From contig NZ_MJLZ01000014.1 of the NCBI RefSeq assembly GCF_003666245.1, forward strand, positions 1-64,000: 64,000 nt of DNA. The letters are read 5' to 3'. The DNA comes from Brenneria alni (GTDB taxonomy: Bacteria > Pseudomonadota > Gammaproteobacteria > Enterobacterales > Enterobacteriaceae). Shown in pieces: positions 1 to 8,824 of this stretch. A program made the position numbers and the translations under genes. The notes beneath the pieces were generated by a model that saw nothing but the letters and a program-made list of their open reading frames with translations, searched no databases and had not been told where the DNA came from. Positions within the stretch are counted from its first letter, which is position 1; each line of letters starts with the position of its first letter.

Positions 1-74
1 AGAAATGCCATATAACTGAATAACCAATGGCACAATAAATATTGGTCACGTTGGTTCCCTGAATACAAAATAAA

Positions 75-105
75 AAGGCAGCGACGATATCAACCGTGCT
101 GCCTT
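75..105 (-). terminator. Rho-independent terminator of ybiT
   Basis: An 8-bp perfect inverted repeat (AAGGCAGC at 75-82, GCTGCCTT at 98-105) lies 22 bases past the ybiT stop. On the minus strand the stem is followed by TTTTTATTTT, the normal arrangement of an intrinsic terminator. Confidence 0.8.
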
Positions 106-126
106 ACGTGAAAAAACCGTGTTGCT

Positions 127-1719
127 CTACTGGATACCCTGGCTACGCAGGTAATCCTCATAGTTTCCGGTGAAATCGATCACTTTTTTCGGCGTCATTT
201 CCAGAATGCGAGTCGCCAGCGAGCTGACAAACTCACGGTCATGGGAGACAAACAGCAGCGTGCCTTCATACATTTCCAGCGCCATGTTCAGCGACTCAAT
301 GGACTCCATATCCAGGTGGTTGGTCGGTTCATCCATAATCAGGATGTTAGGGCGCTGCATCATCAGTTTGCCAAACAGCATACGGCCTTTCTCACCACCG
401 GATAATACCTTCACTTTCTTCTTGATATCATCCTGACTGAACAGTAAACGTCCCAGTACGCTGCGCACCGCCTGTTCGTCATCTCTTTCCTGCTTCCACT
501 GGCTCATCCAGTCGAATACGGTCAGGGATTCATCGAATTCGTATTCATGATCCTGCGCGTAATAGCCGATTTTGGCGTTTTCCGACCATTTAACCGTACC
601 GCTATCAGGCGCAACGTCGCCCACCAGCGTTTTCAACAGCGTCGATTTACCGACCCCATTGGTCCCCAGAATAGCGACCTTCTCCCCCACTTCCACCATC
701 AGGTTTAATTTGCTGAACAGCGGGCCGTTATCAAACCCTTTCGCCAGCGCTTCCACTTCCAGCGCATTACGAAACAGTTTCTTATCCTGCTCAAAGCGGA
801 TAAATGGATTCTGGCGACTAGAAGCTTTTACTTCTTCCAATTGGATCTTATCGATCTGACGGGCGCGAGACGTGGCCTGCTTGGACTTGGACGCATTGGC
901 GCTAAAGCGGCTGACGAACGACTGTAGTTCGGAAATCTGCGCTTTCTTTTTGGCGTTATCGGCCAGCAAACGTTCACGAGACTGCGTGGCCGCCGTCATA
1001 TATTCATCATAGTTGCCGGGGTAAATGCGCAGTTCGCCGTAGTCCAGATCCGCCATATGCGTACACACCATATTCAGGAAGTGACGGTCATGGGAAATGA
1101 TGATCATGGTGCTGTTACGCTCGTTCAGCACCTGCTCCAGCCAGCGAATGGTATCAATATCCAGGTTGTTGGTCGGCTCATCCAGCAGCAGAATATCCGG
1201 GTCGGCAAATAGCGCCTGCGCCAGCAGCACACGCAGTTTCCAGCCGGGGGCGATTTCGCTCATCGGCCCATAATGCTGTTCTACGGGAATACCGACGCCC
1301 AGCAACAGTTCACCCGCACGAGCTTCAGCGCTGTAACCGTCCATCTCACCGTACTGCACTTCCAGATCGGCAACTTTATAGCCATCCGCTTCACTCATTT
1401 CAGCCAGCGCGTAGATACGATCGCGCTCTTCTTTTACTTTCCACAGCTCGGCATGGCCCATGATCACCGTATCCAGCACGCTGTATTTTTCAAAAGCGAA
1501 CTGATCCTGACGCAGTTTGCCCAAACGTTCATTAGGATCGAGGAAAACGTTGCCGGAACTCGGTGCCAAATCACCGCCCAGAATTTTCATAAACGTGGAT
1601 TTACCGCAACCGTTCGCGCCGATCAAACCGTAACGGTTACCGTTGCCAAATTTAACGGAAATGTTCTCAAACAACGGCTTACTGCCGAACTGCATAGTGA
1701 TATTGTTGGTACTTAGCAC
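127..1719 (-). CDS. ybiT: ABC-F family ATPase YbiT
   Basis: Soluble protein of 530 aa with two ABC ATPase domains and no membrane segment. Members of the ABC-F family work on the ribosome to relieve stalled translation (relatives EttA and Uup); the precise role of YbiT is less clear. Walker A motifs lie at residues 34-42 (GANGCGKST, with Cys where E. coli has Ser) and 352-360 (GTNGVGKST). Walker B motifs lie near 176-187 and 459-470, and a clear LSGGEKGR signature at 439-446. A charged linker between the domains (about 245-310) is the interdomain region typical of ABC-F. The start is a GTG at 1719, chosen because it gives exactly the E. coli length and N-terminus; the next in-frame ATG is codon 9. 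A terminator follows. Confidence 0.96.
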   Translation of the reverse strand: MLSTNNITMQFGSKPLFENISVKFGNGNRYGLIGANGCGKSTFMKILGGDLAPSSGNVFLDPNERLGKLRQDQFAFEKYSVLDTVIMGHAELWKVKEERDRIYALAEMSEADGYKVADLEVQYGEMDGYSAEARAGELLLGVGIPVEQHYGPMSEIAPGWKLRVLLAQALFADPDILLLDEPTNNLDIDTIRWLEQVLNERNSTMIIISHDRHFLNMVCTHMADLDYGELRIYPGNYDEYMTAATQSRERLLADNAKKKAQISELQSFVSRFSANASKSKQATSRARQIDKIQLEEVKASSRQNPFIRFEQDKKLFRNALEVEALAKGFDNGPLFSKLNLMVEVGEKVAILGTNGVGKSTLLKTLVGDVAPDSGTVKWSENAKIGYYAQDHEYEFDESLTVFDWMSQWKQERDDEQAVRSVLGRLLFSQDDIKKKVKVLSGGEKGRMLFGKLMMQRPNILIMDEPTNHLDMESIESLNMALEMYEGTLLFVSHDREFVSSLATRILEMTPKKVIDFTGNYEDYLRSQGIQ

Positions 1720-1754
1720 AGAGTTTACTCAAGTAAGAATGTGATTTTGGTCGC

Positions 1755-1763
1755 ATTATGCCA
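1755..1763 (-). promoter_or_regulatory. Possible extended -10 promoter for ybiT
   Basis: On the minus strand the bases read TGGCATAAT, an extended -10 element with one mismatch to TATAAT, about 36 bases upstream of the GTG start of ybiT. No good -35 hexamer is seen at 17 bp. Weak evidence only. Confidence 0.3.
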
Positions 1764-1865
1764 CAAGAGCGCCTCATAATCGCGGGTAGGTTAGTTTTGA
1801 TTTATATTTAATCGCTTACGCTCAACGACGGGGCTATGCTCCCCAATAACAGGAAAAGATTGCTT

Positions 1866-2750
1866 ATGCCGCTACAACGCCGCTTTAAACAAGTCGATGT
1901 TTTTACCCAACAACCTTTCAAGGGAAATCCACTGGCCGTCATACTGGATGCCGACGGGCTGACCGATGAACAAATGCAGAATATCGCCCGCTGGACCAAT
2001 CTGTCGGAAACCACCTTTGTGATTTCACCAACCAATCCGGTAGCCGATTATAGCGTGCGCATCTTTACCCCTGAGCTGGAAGTGCCATTTGCCGGACACC
2101 CGACGCTGGGCACCGCGCACGCGTTGCTGGAATCCGGTTTGCAGACCAAATCCCCAGGACAGATTATCCAACAGTGCGGGATTGGCGTAGTACCGATCAA
2201 TATTGATGATGATGGATTATTGGCTTTCCATGTGCCGCCGGTGACTATCGATCCCTTTGATGCCACCTTATCCCCATTGCTGGAGCAAACGCTCGGCAGT
2301 ACCAGGATCGATAAGTGTTACCCGCCCGCCACCGTACGTATGGGGATCAGTTGGCTGATTATCCGCATGGATTCCGCCAATATTTGTCTCGATATTACGC
2401 CTGACGCTGAATCGCTCGCCATGCTGCAACAAGCCTGCAAAACCGATGGCATCGCTATCTATGGCCCGCATGATGACGGCGCCCTTACGGCAGATTACGA
2501 AGTCCGGGCGTTTTACATTGAGAATGGTTATCTGAAAGAAGACCCCGTGACCGGTAGCGCCAATGCTTGCATAGCAAGCCTGCTGCGTCAGCAGCATTAT
2601 CCCGATAATATCGCCGATCAACTGACATACCGCGTTCGTCAGGGGATCAAACTCCAGCGCAACGGTCAGCTATCGATCACCTATCTCAATGATGAGCCGT
2701 GGGTCGGCGGATATAGCGTGACGATTATTGACGGCACGCTTTCGATATAA
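1866..2750 (+). CDS. PhzF/YddE-family isomerase-like protein
   Basis: A 294-aa member of the PhzF family (diaminopimelate epimerase fold), whose known members catalyse isomerisation or epimerisation without cofactor. The conserved acidic residue is Glu48 in LSETTFV; other family blocks are FTPELEVPFAGHPTLG and the C-terminal EDPVTGSANA. The substrate is unknown: it is not close enough to PhzF itself to infer phenazine synthesis, and no other phenazine genes are present. The ATG at 1866 is preferred over the in-frame ATG at 1836 because AGGA lies 11 bases upstream and it starts at the usual family N-terminus. The next gene follows 24 bases downstream on the same strand, so the two may be cotranscribed. 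Confidence 0.85.
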   Translation: MPLQRRFKQVDVFTQQPFKGNPLAVILDADGLTDEQMQNIARWTNLSETTFVISPTNPVADYSVRIFTPELEVPFAGHPTLGTAHALLESGLQTKSPGQIIQQCGIGVVPINIDDDGLLAFHVPPVTIDPFDATLSPLLEQTLGSTRIDKCYPPATVRMGISWLIIRMDSANICLDITPDAESLAMLQQACKTDGIAIYGPHDDGALTADYEVRAFYIENGYLKEDPVTGSANACIASLLRQQHYPDNIADQLTYRVRQGIKLQRNGQLSITYLNDEPWVGGYSVTIIDGTLSI

Positions 2751-2774
2751 GTTGCTAAAGGATAAGGAGCCACA

Positions 2775-3305
2775 ATGGAAACACTTTATGAATTACACCA
2801 TCATCCACATCTGCATTTGAGCATACAGGATGCGCGCGATGCAGGCGCAATTTTCGCGCTGGTTCAGGAAGAAAAACCCCGCCTGCGCCGTACCTTGCCC
2901 TGGCCTGATTCCGTCAAACACATCAATGACACGTTGAGCACCATCAAGGCCAATCGGGATAAGTTTGCCGCTGGTAATTCAGCGGTCTATGTCATTCGCT
3001 GGGACGGCGTCATCGCGGGTATCGTCTCATTCAATACCCTTCAGGACCAGGAAGGCGTGATTGGTTACTGGATTGCCGAAAAGTTTGAAGGCAAAGGTAT
3101 CGCTTTCCAATCCGTCAGCACCCTGATCCAGGCCTACGTCAATGCCGGAATCATCAACCGGTGTGTGATAAAAGCCTCGGTGGAAAACGCACGCAGCAAT
3201 GCGCTGGCGCAACGCCTTGGGTACGTTTTTTACAAACGGGAAAAAGAAGCCGAAAAAATTGGCGATCGCTATTTCGATCAGAATATTTACCGTTATCAAA
3301 CCTGA
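2775..3305 (+). CDS. GNAT acetyltransferase, RimL-like
   Basis: A 176-aa GCN5-related N-acetyltransferase. Its layout is like RimL, the acetylase of ribosomal protein L12, and its Bacillus relative YdaF: a central GVIGYWIAEKFEGKGIA acetyl-CoA binding block (about residues 93-109) and a C-terminal VENARSNALAQRLGY block. Similarity to E. coli RimL appears only moderate by eye, so no symbol is given and the substrate is open. A strong AAGGAG lies 6 bases before the ATG. It probably shares a transcript with the PhzF-like gene 24 bases upstream. No terminator was found directly after it; the composite palindromic element at 3392-3507 lies downstream. Confidence 0.8.
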   Translation: METLYELHHHPHLHLSIQDARDAGAIFALVQEEKPRLRRTLPWPDSVKHINDTLSTIKANRDKFAAGNSAVYVIRWDGVIAGIVSFNTLQDQEGVIGYWIAEKFEGKGIAFQSVSTLIQAYVNAGIINRCVIKASVENARSNALAQRLGYVFYKREKEAEKIGDRYFDQNIYRYQT

Positions 3306-3391
3306 TGTCGCACTGCTGCAAAATTTCCGTTAAAAAAAACTAATACACTATACTCAGACTGCTGACAAAGTCCGATATTAGGGACAGCGTG

Positions 3392-3507
3392 CCGATGGGG
3401 CCGTAGCAGCGTAAGCCGCCGACAAATTTGCCGGAAGCAAATTTGAACAGCATTAATGCTGGCCCGCAGGGTGGGACACAAGGATGTGTCCCATAATGGC
3501 CCCTCGG
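3392..3507. repeat. Composite multi-hairpin intergenic element
   Basis: This 304-base gap has no gene but holds a nested set of inverted repeats. The outer arms are CCGATGGGGCC (3392-3402) and GGCCCCTCGG (3498-3507), complementary apart from one extra base. Inside are a 9-bp perfect stem with a 5-base loop (CAAATTTGC 3423-3431, GCAAATTTG 3437-3445), a perfect 14-base palindrome CAGCATTAATGCTG (3448-3461) and an 8-bp perfect stem with loop AGGA (GGGACACA 3473-3480, TGTGTCCC 3485-3492). There is no T-tract, so it is not a simple terminator. It resembles dispersed palindromic repeats found between genes in enterobacteria, but only one copy is in the window. Confidence 0.75.
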
Positions 3508-3605
3508 TGCGATAAGCCCGGGTATCTCGATCTCACCACTATGGGTTTGTCATCAAACTCCTATACTTCATTCGGTTGACGCTCTAAAACATAAGGAACA
3601 TTGAT

Positions 3606-5024
3606 ATGAGCAAGGTTAAACAGCAGGACATTGATCGTCTGATCAAACTGGTTGGCGGACAAGAGAACATAGCCGCCGTCACCCACTGTATTACCCGCCT
3701 TCGCTTTGTGCTGCATGACGCATTAAAAGCCCATCCCAAAAAGATCGAAGAATTAAAAATGGTGAAAGGTTGTTTCACCAATGCCGGACAGTTTCAGGTC
3801 GTTATCGGCACCGATGTGGACGAATATTATAAGGCGCTGCTGGCAACCACCGGACAGAGCCAGATCAATAAAGAAGAAGCGAAGATTACCGCCCGCCAGA
3901 ACATGAACTGGTTTGAACGCAGCATTTCCCATTTTGCGGAGATCTTCTTTCCATTGCTACCTGCGTTGATCAGCGGCGGTTTAATTCTGGGCGCCCGCAA
4001 CGTTATCGGTGAAATTCCTTTGCGCGACGGCCAAACGCTGGCGCAACTCTACCCCATCTGGCAAACCATTTACGATTTTCTCTGGTTACTGGGAGAAGCC
4101 ATTTTCTTCTATCTGCCCGTCGCTGTTTGCTGGTCAACCGTCCGAAAAATGGGCGGTACGCCGATTCTCGGTATTGTTCTGGGGATTACGCTGGTTTCGC
4201 CGCAGTTGATGAATGCCTATCTCATTGGTCAGCAAACACCTGATGTATGGCGTTTCGGCTGGTTTACCATCGAAAAAATCGGTTATCAGGCCCAGGTGAT
4301 CCCCTCAGTGCTGGCGGGTATGGCTCTCGCTATCATTGAAACCCGGCTGAAAAAATGGACACCCGACTATCTCTATCTGGTGGTGGTTCCCGTGACGTCA
4401 TTAATTTTGGCTGTTTTCCTGGCTCATACACTCATCGGCCCATTTGGGCGCAGTATCGGAGATGGCGTCGCCTGGGCGGTGAAAGCCGTGATGACCGGCA
4501 GTTTCGCCCCCATTGGCGCGGCATTTTTTGGTTTTCTTTACGCCCCGCTGGTGATTACCGGCGTTCATCAAACCACGCTGGCTATTGATATGCAGATGAT
4601 TCAAAACATGGGCGGTACGCCGGTATGGCCACTGATTGCTCTCTCGAACATTGCACAGGCTGCCGCCGTGGTCGGCATTATTATGGTCAGCCGCAAAGAG
4701 AATGAACGAGAGATCTCCGTGCCTGCCGCCATTTCCGCCTTTCTGGGTGTCACCGAACCGGCAATGTACGGTATTAACCTGAAATACCGTTTTCCGATGC
4801 TGTGCGCCATGATCGGTTCTGCTGCCTCCGCGCTGATCTGCGGGATCTATGGCGTTACGGCCAACGGCATCGGCGTTGGCGGCCTACCGGGCATACTTTC
4901 CATCAAACCACAGTTTTGGAGCATATTCCTGCTGGCCACGGTCGTCGCAACCTTCATACCCCTGATGCTGACGGCGCTGGTCTATAAGCGCAAATACCGC
5001 AACGGCACGTTAGCATCGGTATAA
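3606..5024 (+). CDS. treB: PTS trehalose-specific EIIBC component
   Basis: Inner-membrane trehalose transporter of 472 aa (E. coli TreB is 473). It imports trehalose and delivers trehalose 6-phosphate to the cytoplasm. The N-terminal EIIB domain carries the phosphorylated cysteine Cys28 in THCITRLRF. The EIIC membrane domain runs from about residue 105 to the end and has GVHQTTLAIDMQMIQ and the VTEPAMYGINL block of the glucose-sucrose-trehalose class. There is no EIIA domain, so the EIIA-Glc protein Crr, encoded elsewhere, must supply phosphate. AAGGAAC lies 7 bases before the ATG. treC follows 25 bases downstream. The regulator treR, which sits next to treB in E. coli, is not in this window. 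Confidence 0.96.
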   Translation: MSKVKQQDIDRLIKLVGGQENIAAVTHCITRLRFVLHDALKAHPKKIEELKMVKGCFTNAGQFQVVIGTDVDEYYKALLATTGQSQINKEEAKITARQNMNWFERSISHFAEIFFPLLPALISGGLILGARNVIGEIPLRDGQTLAQLYPIWQTIYDFLWLLGEAIFFYLPVAVCWSTVRKMGGTPILGIVLGITLVSPQLMNAYLIGQQTPDVWRFGWFTIEKIGYQAQVIPSVLAGMALAIIETRLKKWTPDYLYLVVVPVTSLILAVFLAHTLIGPFGRSIGDGVAWAVKAVMTGSFAPIGAAFFGFLYAPLVITGVHQTTLAIDMQMIQNMGGTPVWPLIALSNIAQAAAVVGIIMVSRKENEREISVPAAISAFLGVTEPAMYGINLKYRFPMLCAMIGSAASALICGIYGVTANGIGVGGLPGILSIKPQFWSIFLLATVVATFIPLMLTALVYKRKYRNGTLASV

Positions 5025-5049
5025 CACCTTGATTAAAGAGGACTGAGTC

Positions 5050-6744
5050 ATGTCTACCTCCTTGCCCTGGTGGCAAAACGGCGTCATTTATCAGATCTAC
5101 CCCAAAAGTTTTCAGGACAGTACCGGGAATGGCGTCGGGGATATTTCCGGCATCACATCGCGCCTTGACTATCTGCAACTGCTGGGCGTTGATGCAATCT
5201 GGCTTACTCCGGTGTACCTGTCGCCACAGATTGATAATGGCTACGATGTTGCTGACTACTGCGCGATCGATCCCGCATACGGCAGCATGAGCGATATGGA
5301 AACACTCATTGCCGAAGCGCATCAGCGCCGTATACGTATTGTCATGGATATGGTTTTCAATCATACCTCGACAGAGCACCGCTGGTTTACCGCCTCGCGG
5401 GATCGTCGTAGCCCATACCGTCAGTTTTATATCTGGCGCGACGGCAAAGAGAATGGTTTACCAAATAACTGGCGCTCCAAATTCGGCGGCAGCGCCTGGC
5501 AGTGGCACGCCGAGAGCCAGCAATACTATTTGCACCTGTTTGCGGTCGAACAAGCGGATCTCAATTGGGAACACCCGCAGGTGCGCGAGGAGTTGAAAAA
5601 AGTCTGTGAGTTCTGGGCTGATAAAGGCGTAGATGGATTTAGGTTGGATGTGATCAATCTGGTATCCAAGCAACAGGATTTCCCATCAGACGAACAAGGG
5701 GACGGGAAGCGCTTCTATACAGACGGGCCGCGTATTCACGATTATCTGCAAGAATTCAGCCGTGACGTTTTCCAGCCCTGGGGTTTGATGAGCGTCGGTG
5801 AAATGTCTTCCACTTCCCTTGAGCACTGCCGCCGTTATGCCGCGCTGGATGGCAGCGAACTGTCCATGACCTTCAATTTTCACCACCTGAAAGTCGATTA
5901 TCCCAATGGTGAAAAATGGGCGCTGGCCAAACCCGACTTTGTACAGCTCAAGCAGATTGTTAAACAATGGCAACAAGGGATGCATAACCACGCCTGGAAC
6001 GCCCTGTTCTGGTGTAATCACGATCAGCCGCGCATTGTTTCCCGTTTCGGTGATGAGGGGAAATACCGCGTTCAGTCGGCTAAAATGCTGGCAATGGCAC
6101 TGCATGGAATGCAAGGGACGCCCTATATCTATCAGGGTGAGGAAATCGGTATGACCAACCCCGGCTATACGATGCTAAGTCAGTATCGGGATGTGGAGAG
6201 CCTGAACATGTTCGCCGAACGCAGCCGCAACGGCCAATCAGAACAGGAGTTACTGGCGATCCTGGCCGAAAAATCCCGCGATAACAGTCGAACCCCGATG
6301 CAGTGGAACAACGGTGAACATGCGGGTTTCACCACTGGCACACCGTGGCTCCAGCCATGCTGGAATTACCCTCAGGTCAATACGGAACAAGCACTGGCAG
6401 ACAAAGACTCGATATTTTACACCTACCAACAGTTAATCCTGATGCGTAAAACGCTGCCGTTGCTGACCTACGGCGACTACCAAGACTTACTGCCTGAGCA
6501 TCCTTCTCTCTGGTGCTATCAGCGACGCTGGCATGATCAACAATTACTGGTTGTGGCCAATCTGAGTGATGCGCCTCAGCGCTGGCAGTTCACAGCCGCC
6601 AAAGACCATCACCGCTGGCGGCTGTTACTGGGCAACTACCCCGATGCCGCCGCCCAGCCCTGTACGCTGACGCTGCGTCCTTACGAAGCAATCTATTGGG
6701 CGCACGGCATACCGGAGAAAGAAGATAAGGTGGTGAACCACTGA
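5050..6744 (+). CDS. treC: Trehalose-6-phosphate hydrolase
   Basis: Cytoplasmic glycoside hydrolase family 13 enzyme of 564 aa (E. coli about 551) that cleaves trehalose 6-phosphate to glucose and glucose 6-phosphate. The alpha-amylase-type catalytic residues are visible: nucleophile Asp200 in DGFRLDVINL, acid/base Glu251 in SVGEMSS and the stabilising Asp325 in NHDQPR. The N-terminal WWQNGVIYQIYPKSFQD is typical of oligo-1,6-glucosidase-like enzymes. It forms an operon with treB 25 bases upstream and acts on its product. AAAGAGGA precedes the ATG. The final 15 residues are charged and extend past the usual end. Confidence 0.95.
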   Translation: MSTSLPWWQNGVIYQIYPKSFQDSTGNGVGDISGITSRLDYLQLLGVDAIWLTPVYLSPQIDNGYDVADYCAIDPAYGSMSDMETLIAEAHQRRIRIVMDMVFNHTSTEHRWFTASRDRRSPYRQFYIWRDGKENGLPNNWRSKFGGSAWQWHAESQQYYLHLFAVEQADLNWEHPQVREELKKVCEFWADKGVDGFRLDVINLVSKQQDFPSDEQGDGKRFYTDGPRIHDYLQEFSRDVFQPWGLMSVGEMSSTSLEHCRRYAALDGSELSMTFNFHHLKVDYPNGEKWALAKPDFVQLKQIVKQWQQGMHNHAWNALFWCNHDQPRIVSRFGDEGKYRVQSAKMLAMALHGMQGTPYIYQGEEIGMTNPGYTMLSQYRDVESLNMFAERSRNGQSEQELLAILAEKSRDNSRTPMQWNNGEHAGFTTGTPWLQPCWNYPQVNTEQALADKDSIFYTYQQLILMRKTLPLLTYGDYQDLLPEHPSLWCYQRRWHDQQLLVVANLSDAPQRWQFTAAKDHHRWRLLLGNYPDAAAQPCTLTLRPYEAIYWAHGIPEKEDKVVNH

Positions 6745-6819
6745 GAGCGCCATAGATAGAAATATTGTCATCGACAGAGCGTTTGTTGCATAGTCGAATT
6801 TGCGTGACGGCAAACTCAA

Positions 6820-6853
6820 TTTGGTTGATATGCGTAAAAACATATCAACCAAA
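6820..6853. terminator. Strong hairpin between convergent treC and elaB
   Basis: A 13-bp perfect stem (TTTGGTTGATATG at 6820-6832, CATATCAACCAAA at 6841-6853) with loop CGTAAAAA lies between convergent genes, 11 bases past the elaB stop. The tail on either strand is only weakly T-rich, so termination is probable but not certain. Confidence 0.6.
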
Positions 6854-6863
6854 AATCTTTCAA

Positions 6864-7175
6864 CTACCGTTTGGCTAACAACAACCCAAGCACTAACCCG
6901 ACAGTTGCGCCTATACCGATACCATGCCAGGGCTTGTCATGTACATAGACATCCGCTTTGTCAGCGACCTGTTTAGCCCGTGCATAGTAGCTATTAGTTG
7001 CGCCGATTCTCGCTTTGACCTCAAGCAGTGCCTTCTCCGCGTTTTTTTTCAGATCAAGGTAGGCTTTATCGGCCTGATCGCCAGAATAACGTAATACCTC
7101 ATCCAGCGTTTCAGACAAGAGCTTTAGGTCGTCGTCGATACGAATATCTTCAGGTTGTTTTTTTTCTGTTGCCAT
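6864..7175 (-). CDS. elaB: ElaB/YqjD family tail-anchored membrane protein
   Basis: Small 103-aa protein of the DUF883 family (ElaB, YqjD, YgaM). The body is acidic and helical with the IDDDLKLLSETLDEVLR start and the VHDKPWHGIGIG segment. A single C-terminal membrane anchor (about residues 84-101) ends in KR. Members are inner-membrane proteins linked to stationary phase and stress; YqjD and ElaB associate with ribosomes. It is next to nuoN in the same orientation, separated by the nuo terminator, as in the E. coli neighbourhood. GGGAGC lies 5 bases before the ATG. Confidence 0.9.
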   Translation of the reverse strand: MATEKKQPEDIRIDDDLKLLSETLDEVLRYSGDQADKAYLDLKKNAEKALLEVKARIGATNSYYARAKQVADKADVYVHDKPWHGIGIGATVGLVLGLLLAKR

Positions 7176-7293
7176 AAAATGCTCCCTTGTTTATGAAAAA
7201 AGGTTGTCCTGTTAACTATAGACAATTCTGCGCTGCTGTAGCGGCTTATATGAACAGAGCATTCCTAAAGTGACCAACCAAGTCACCATAGAC

Positions 7294-7327
7294 AAAACCG
7301 CCGCAGACCTTCATCTACGGCGGTTTT
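7294..7327 (-). terminator. Rho-independent terminator of the nuo operon
   Basis: A 10-bp perfect stem (AAAACCGCCG at 7294-7303, CGGCGGTTTT at 7318-7327) lies 31 bases past the nuoN stop. On the minus strand it ends in TTTTGTC. It separates nuoN from elaB. Confidence 0.8.
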
Positions 7328-7357
7328 CATACCAGAAAAACACAATGATTTACGGTA

Positions 7358-8818
7358 TTACATCATTGGTTGCGCCAGTTGCACCAAAGATATTAACGGC
7401 TGCGGGTAAAAACCGAGTATCAATACCACGATTGCCGAAATCAGCACCACTGCGCCGCCTGCCGTTAATGCCCAGTTGGCTGGTGTATCTTCATGGTTTA
7501 TCCCCTGTGGCGCATTCATATACAGACTGACCATCATCCGCAGATAATAGAAAAGCCCAATCGCGCTTCCCAGCACTACCGCGCCACTCAACCACCACAA
7601 CTCGGCGCTCACGCCAACGGCCAGCACATAAAACTTGCCAAAGAAGCCCAACGTCATCGGGATACCGGCCAGTGACAACATCATAACCGTCATCACCGCA
7701 GACAATATAGGCTTGTGCCAGAACAACCCGCGGTAAGAGAGCATTGCGTCGGCATCTGAGCCGCTATACGGGCTCGACATCAAGCTGACCACACCAAAGG
7801 CGCCAAGACTGGCAAACAGATACCCCACCAGATAGACACCGACGGTTTCCAGCGCTAATTGATGACTCTGTACCGCAATCAAGGCAACCAACAGGTAACC
7901 CATATGCGCAATCGAGGAGTAACCCAGCAAGCGTTTGATGCTGCTCTGTGAAACTGCCATCACATTACCAAACAGGATTGATGCAATGGCAATAACACCC
8001 AGCGCTATTCTGACCGAGTCGCTATCCACCATCGGCGCATAGAGGAACAGGCGCATAACCGCCCCAAAAATGGCGATTTTGCTGGCGGTAGCCAGGAAAG
8101 TCGAGACCGGTGCGGGCGCGCCCTGATAGACATCTGGCGTCCACAGTTGAAAGGGAAACAACGATAGTTTAAAGCCCACGCCGACAATAATCATCCCTAA
8201 CCCCGCCAGCAATAACGGTTCATGGATATGAAGGTCGCTCAGACTCTGTCCCAGACTGGCAAAGGTCAGATTGCCCGAATCAGCATACACCAACGCCATA
8301 CCAAACAGCAGGAAAGCAGACGACGCAGCCGAGAGCAACATGTATTTTATACCGGCTTCCAGCGAACGCTCCTGGCGGAAGGCATAACTGACGAGTCCAA
8401 ACAGCGGCAGTGAAATCAGTTCAATGCCAATGAACAGAGAAGCAAGATGATTTGCGCTTGCCAGTACGATCCCGCCTAACGCGGCAATCAGCACCAACAA
8501 ATAGAACTCATCACGGTTATCCTGGTAGCCTTCCAGCCACGGATAGGCAAACGTGCTGGTCGCCAGACTGGCCAACAAGACCAGTCCGGTATAGAACATG
8601 GAAAAACCATCAACCCGTAACAACGGGGTAACATCGGTCGGCCCTGCCTGGCCTGCGAAGTAAAGCGATAGCAATGCCATGCTCAGACCGATAACCGTCA
8701 AGGTTGCGTTGACAAAATGGTTGCGTCGCCACGCAATGCACAGCATCACAACCACTACCGTCAATCCGACGATCAACAGCGGCGATAGCGCGATTAGTTG
8801 TTGAGGAGTTATTGTCAT
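7358..8818 (-). CDS. nuoN: NADH-quinone oxidoreductase subunit N
   Basis: Antiporter-like membrane subunit of complex I, 486 aa (E. coli 485), with about 14 membrane helices. It is one of three subunits (L, M, N) of the membrane arm thought to carry protons. The family block [15 protein letters not shown] and the [20 protein letters not shown] segment with its conserved lysine are present. It is the last gene of the operon, 6 bases after nuoM, and is followed by a strong terminator. GAGGAG precedes the ATG at 8818. Confidence 0.98.
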   Translation of the reverse strand: MTITPQQLIALSPLLIVGLTVVVVMLCIAWRRNHFVNATLTVIGLSMALLSLYFAGQAGPTDVTPLLRVDGFSMFYTGLVLLASLATSTFAYPWLEGYQDNRDEFYLLVLIAALGGIVLASANHLASLFIGIELISLPLFGLVSYAFRQERSLEAGIKYMLLSAASSAFLLFGMALVYADSGNLTFASLGQSLSDLHIHEPLLLAGLGMIIVGVGFKLSLFPFQLWTPDVYQGAPAPVSTFLATASKIAIFGAVMRLFLYAPMVDSDSVRIALGVIAIASILFGNVMAVSQSSIKRLLGYSSIAHMGYLLVALIAVQSHQLALETVGVYLVGYLFASLGAFGVVSLMSSPYSGSDADAMLSYRGLFWHKPILSAVMTVMMLSLAGIPMTLGFFGKFYVLAVGVSAELWWLSGAVVLGSAIGLFYYLRMMVSLYMNAPQGINHEDTPANWALTAGGAVVLISAIVVLILGFYPQPLISLVQLAQPMM

Positions 8819-8824
8819 GGCGAA

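Noticed and set aside
3547-3567. TTGTCA and TATACT as a promoter for treB
   Set aside because: The hexamers are only about 9-10 bp apart, far from the 16-18 bp needed.
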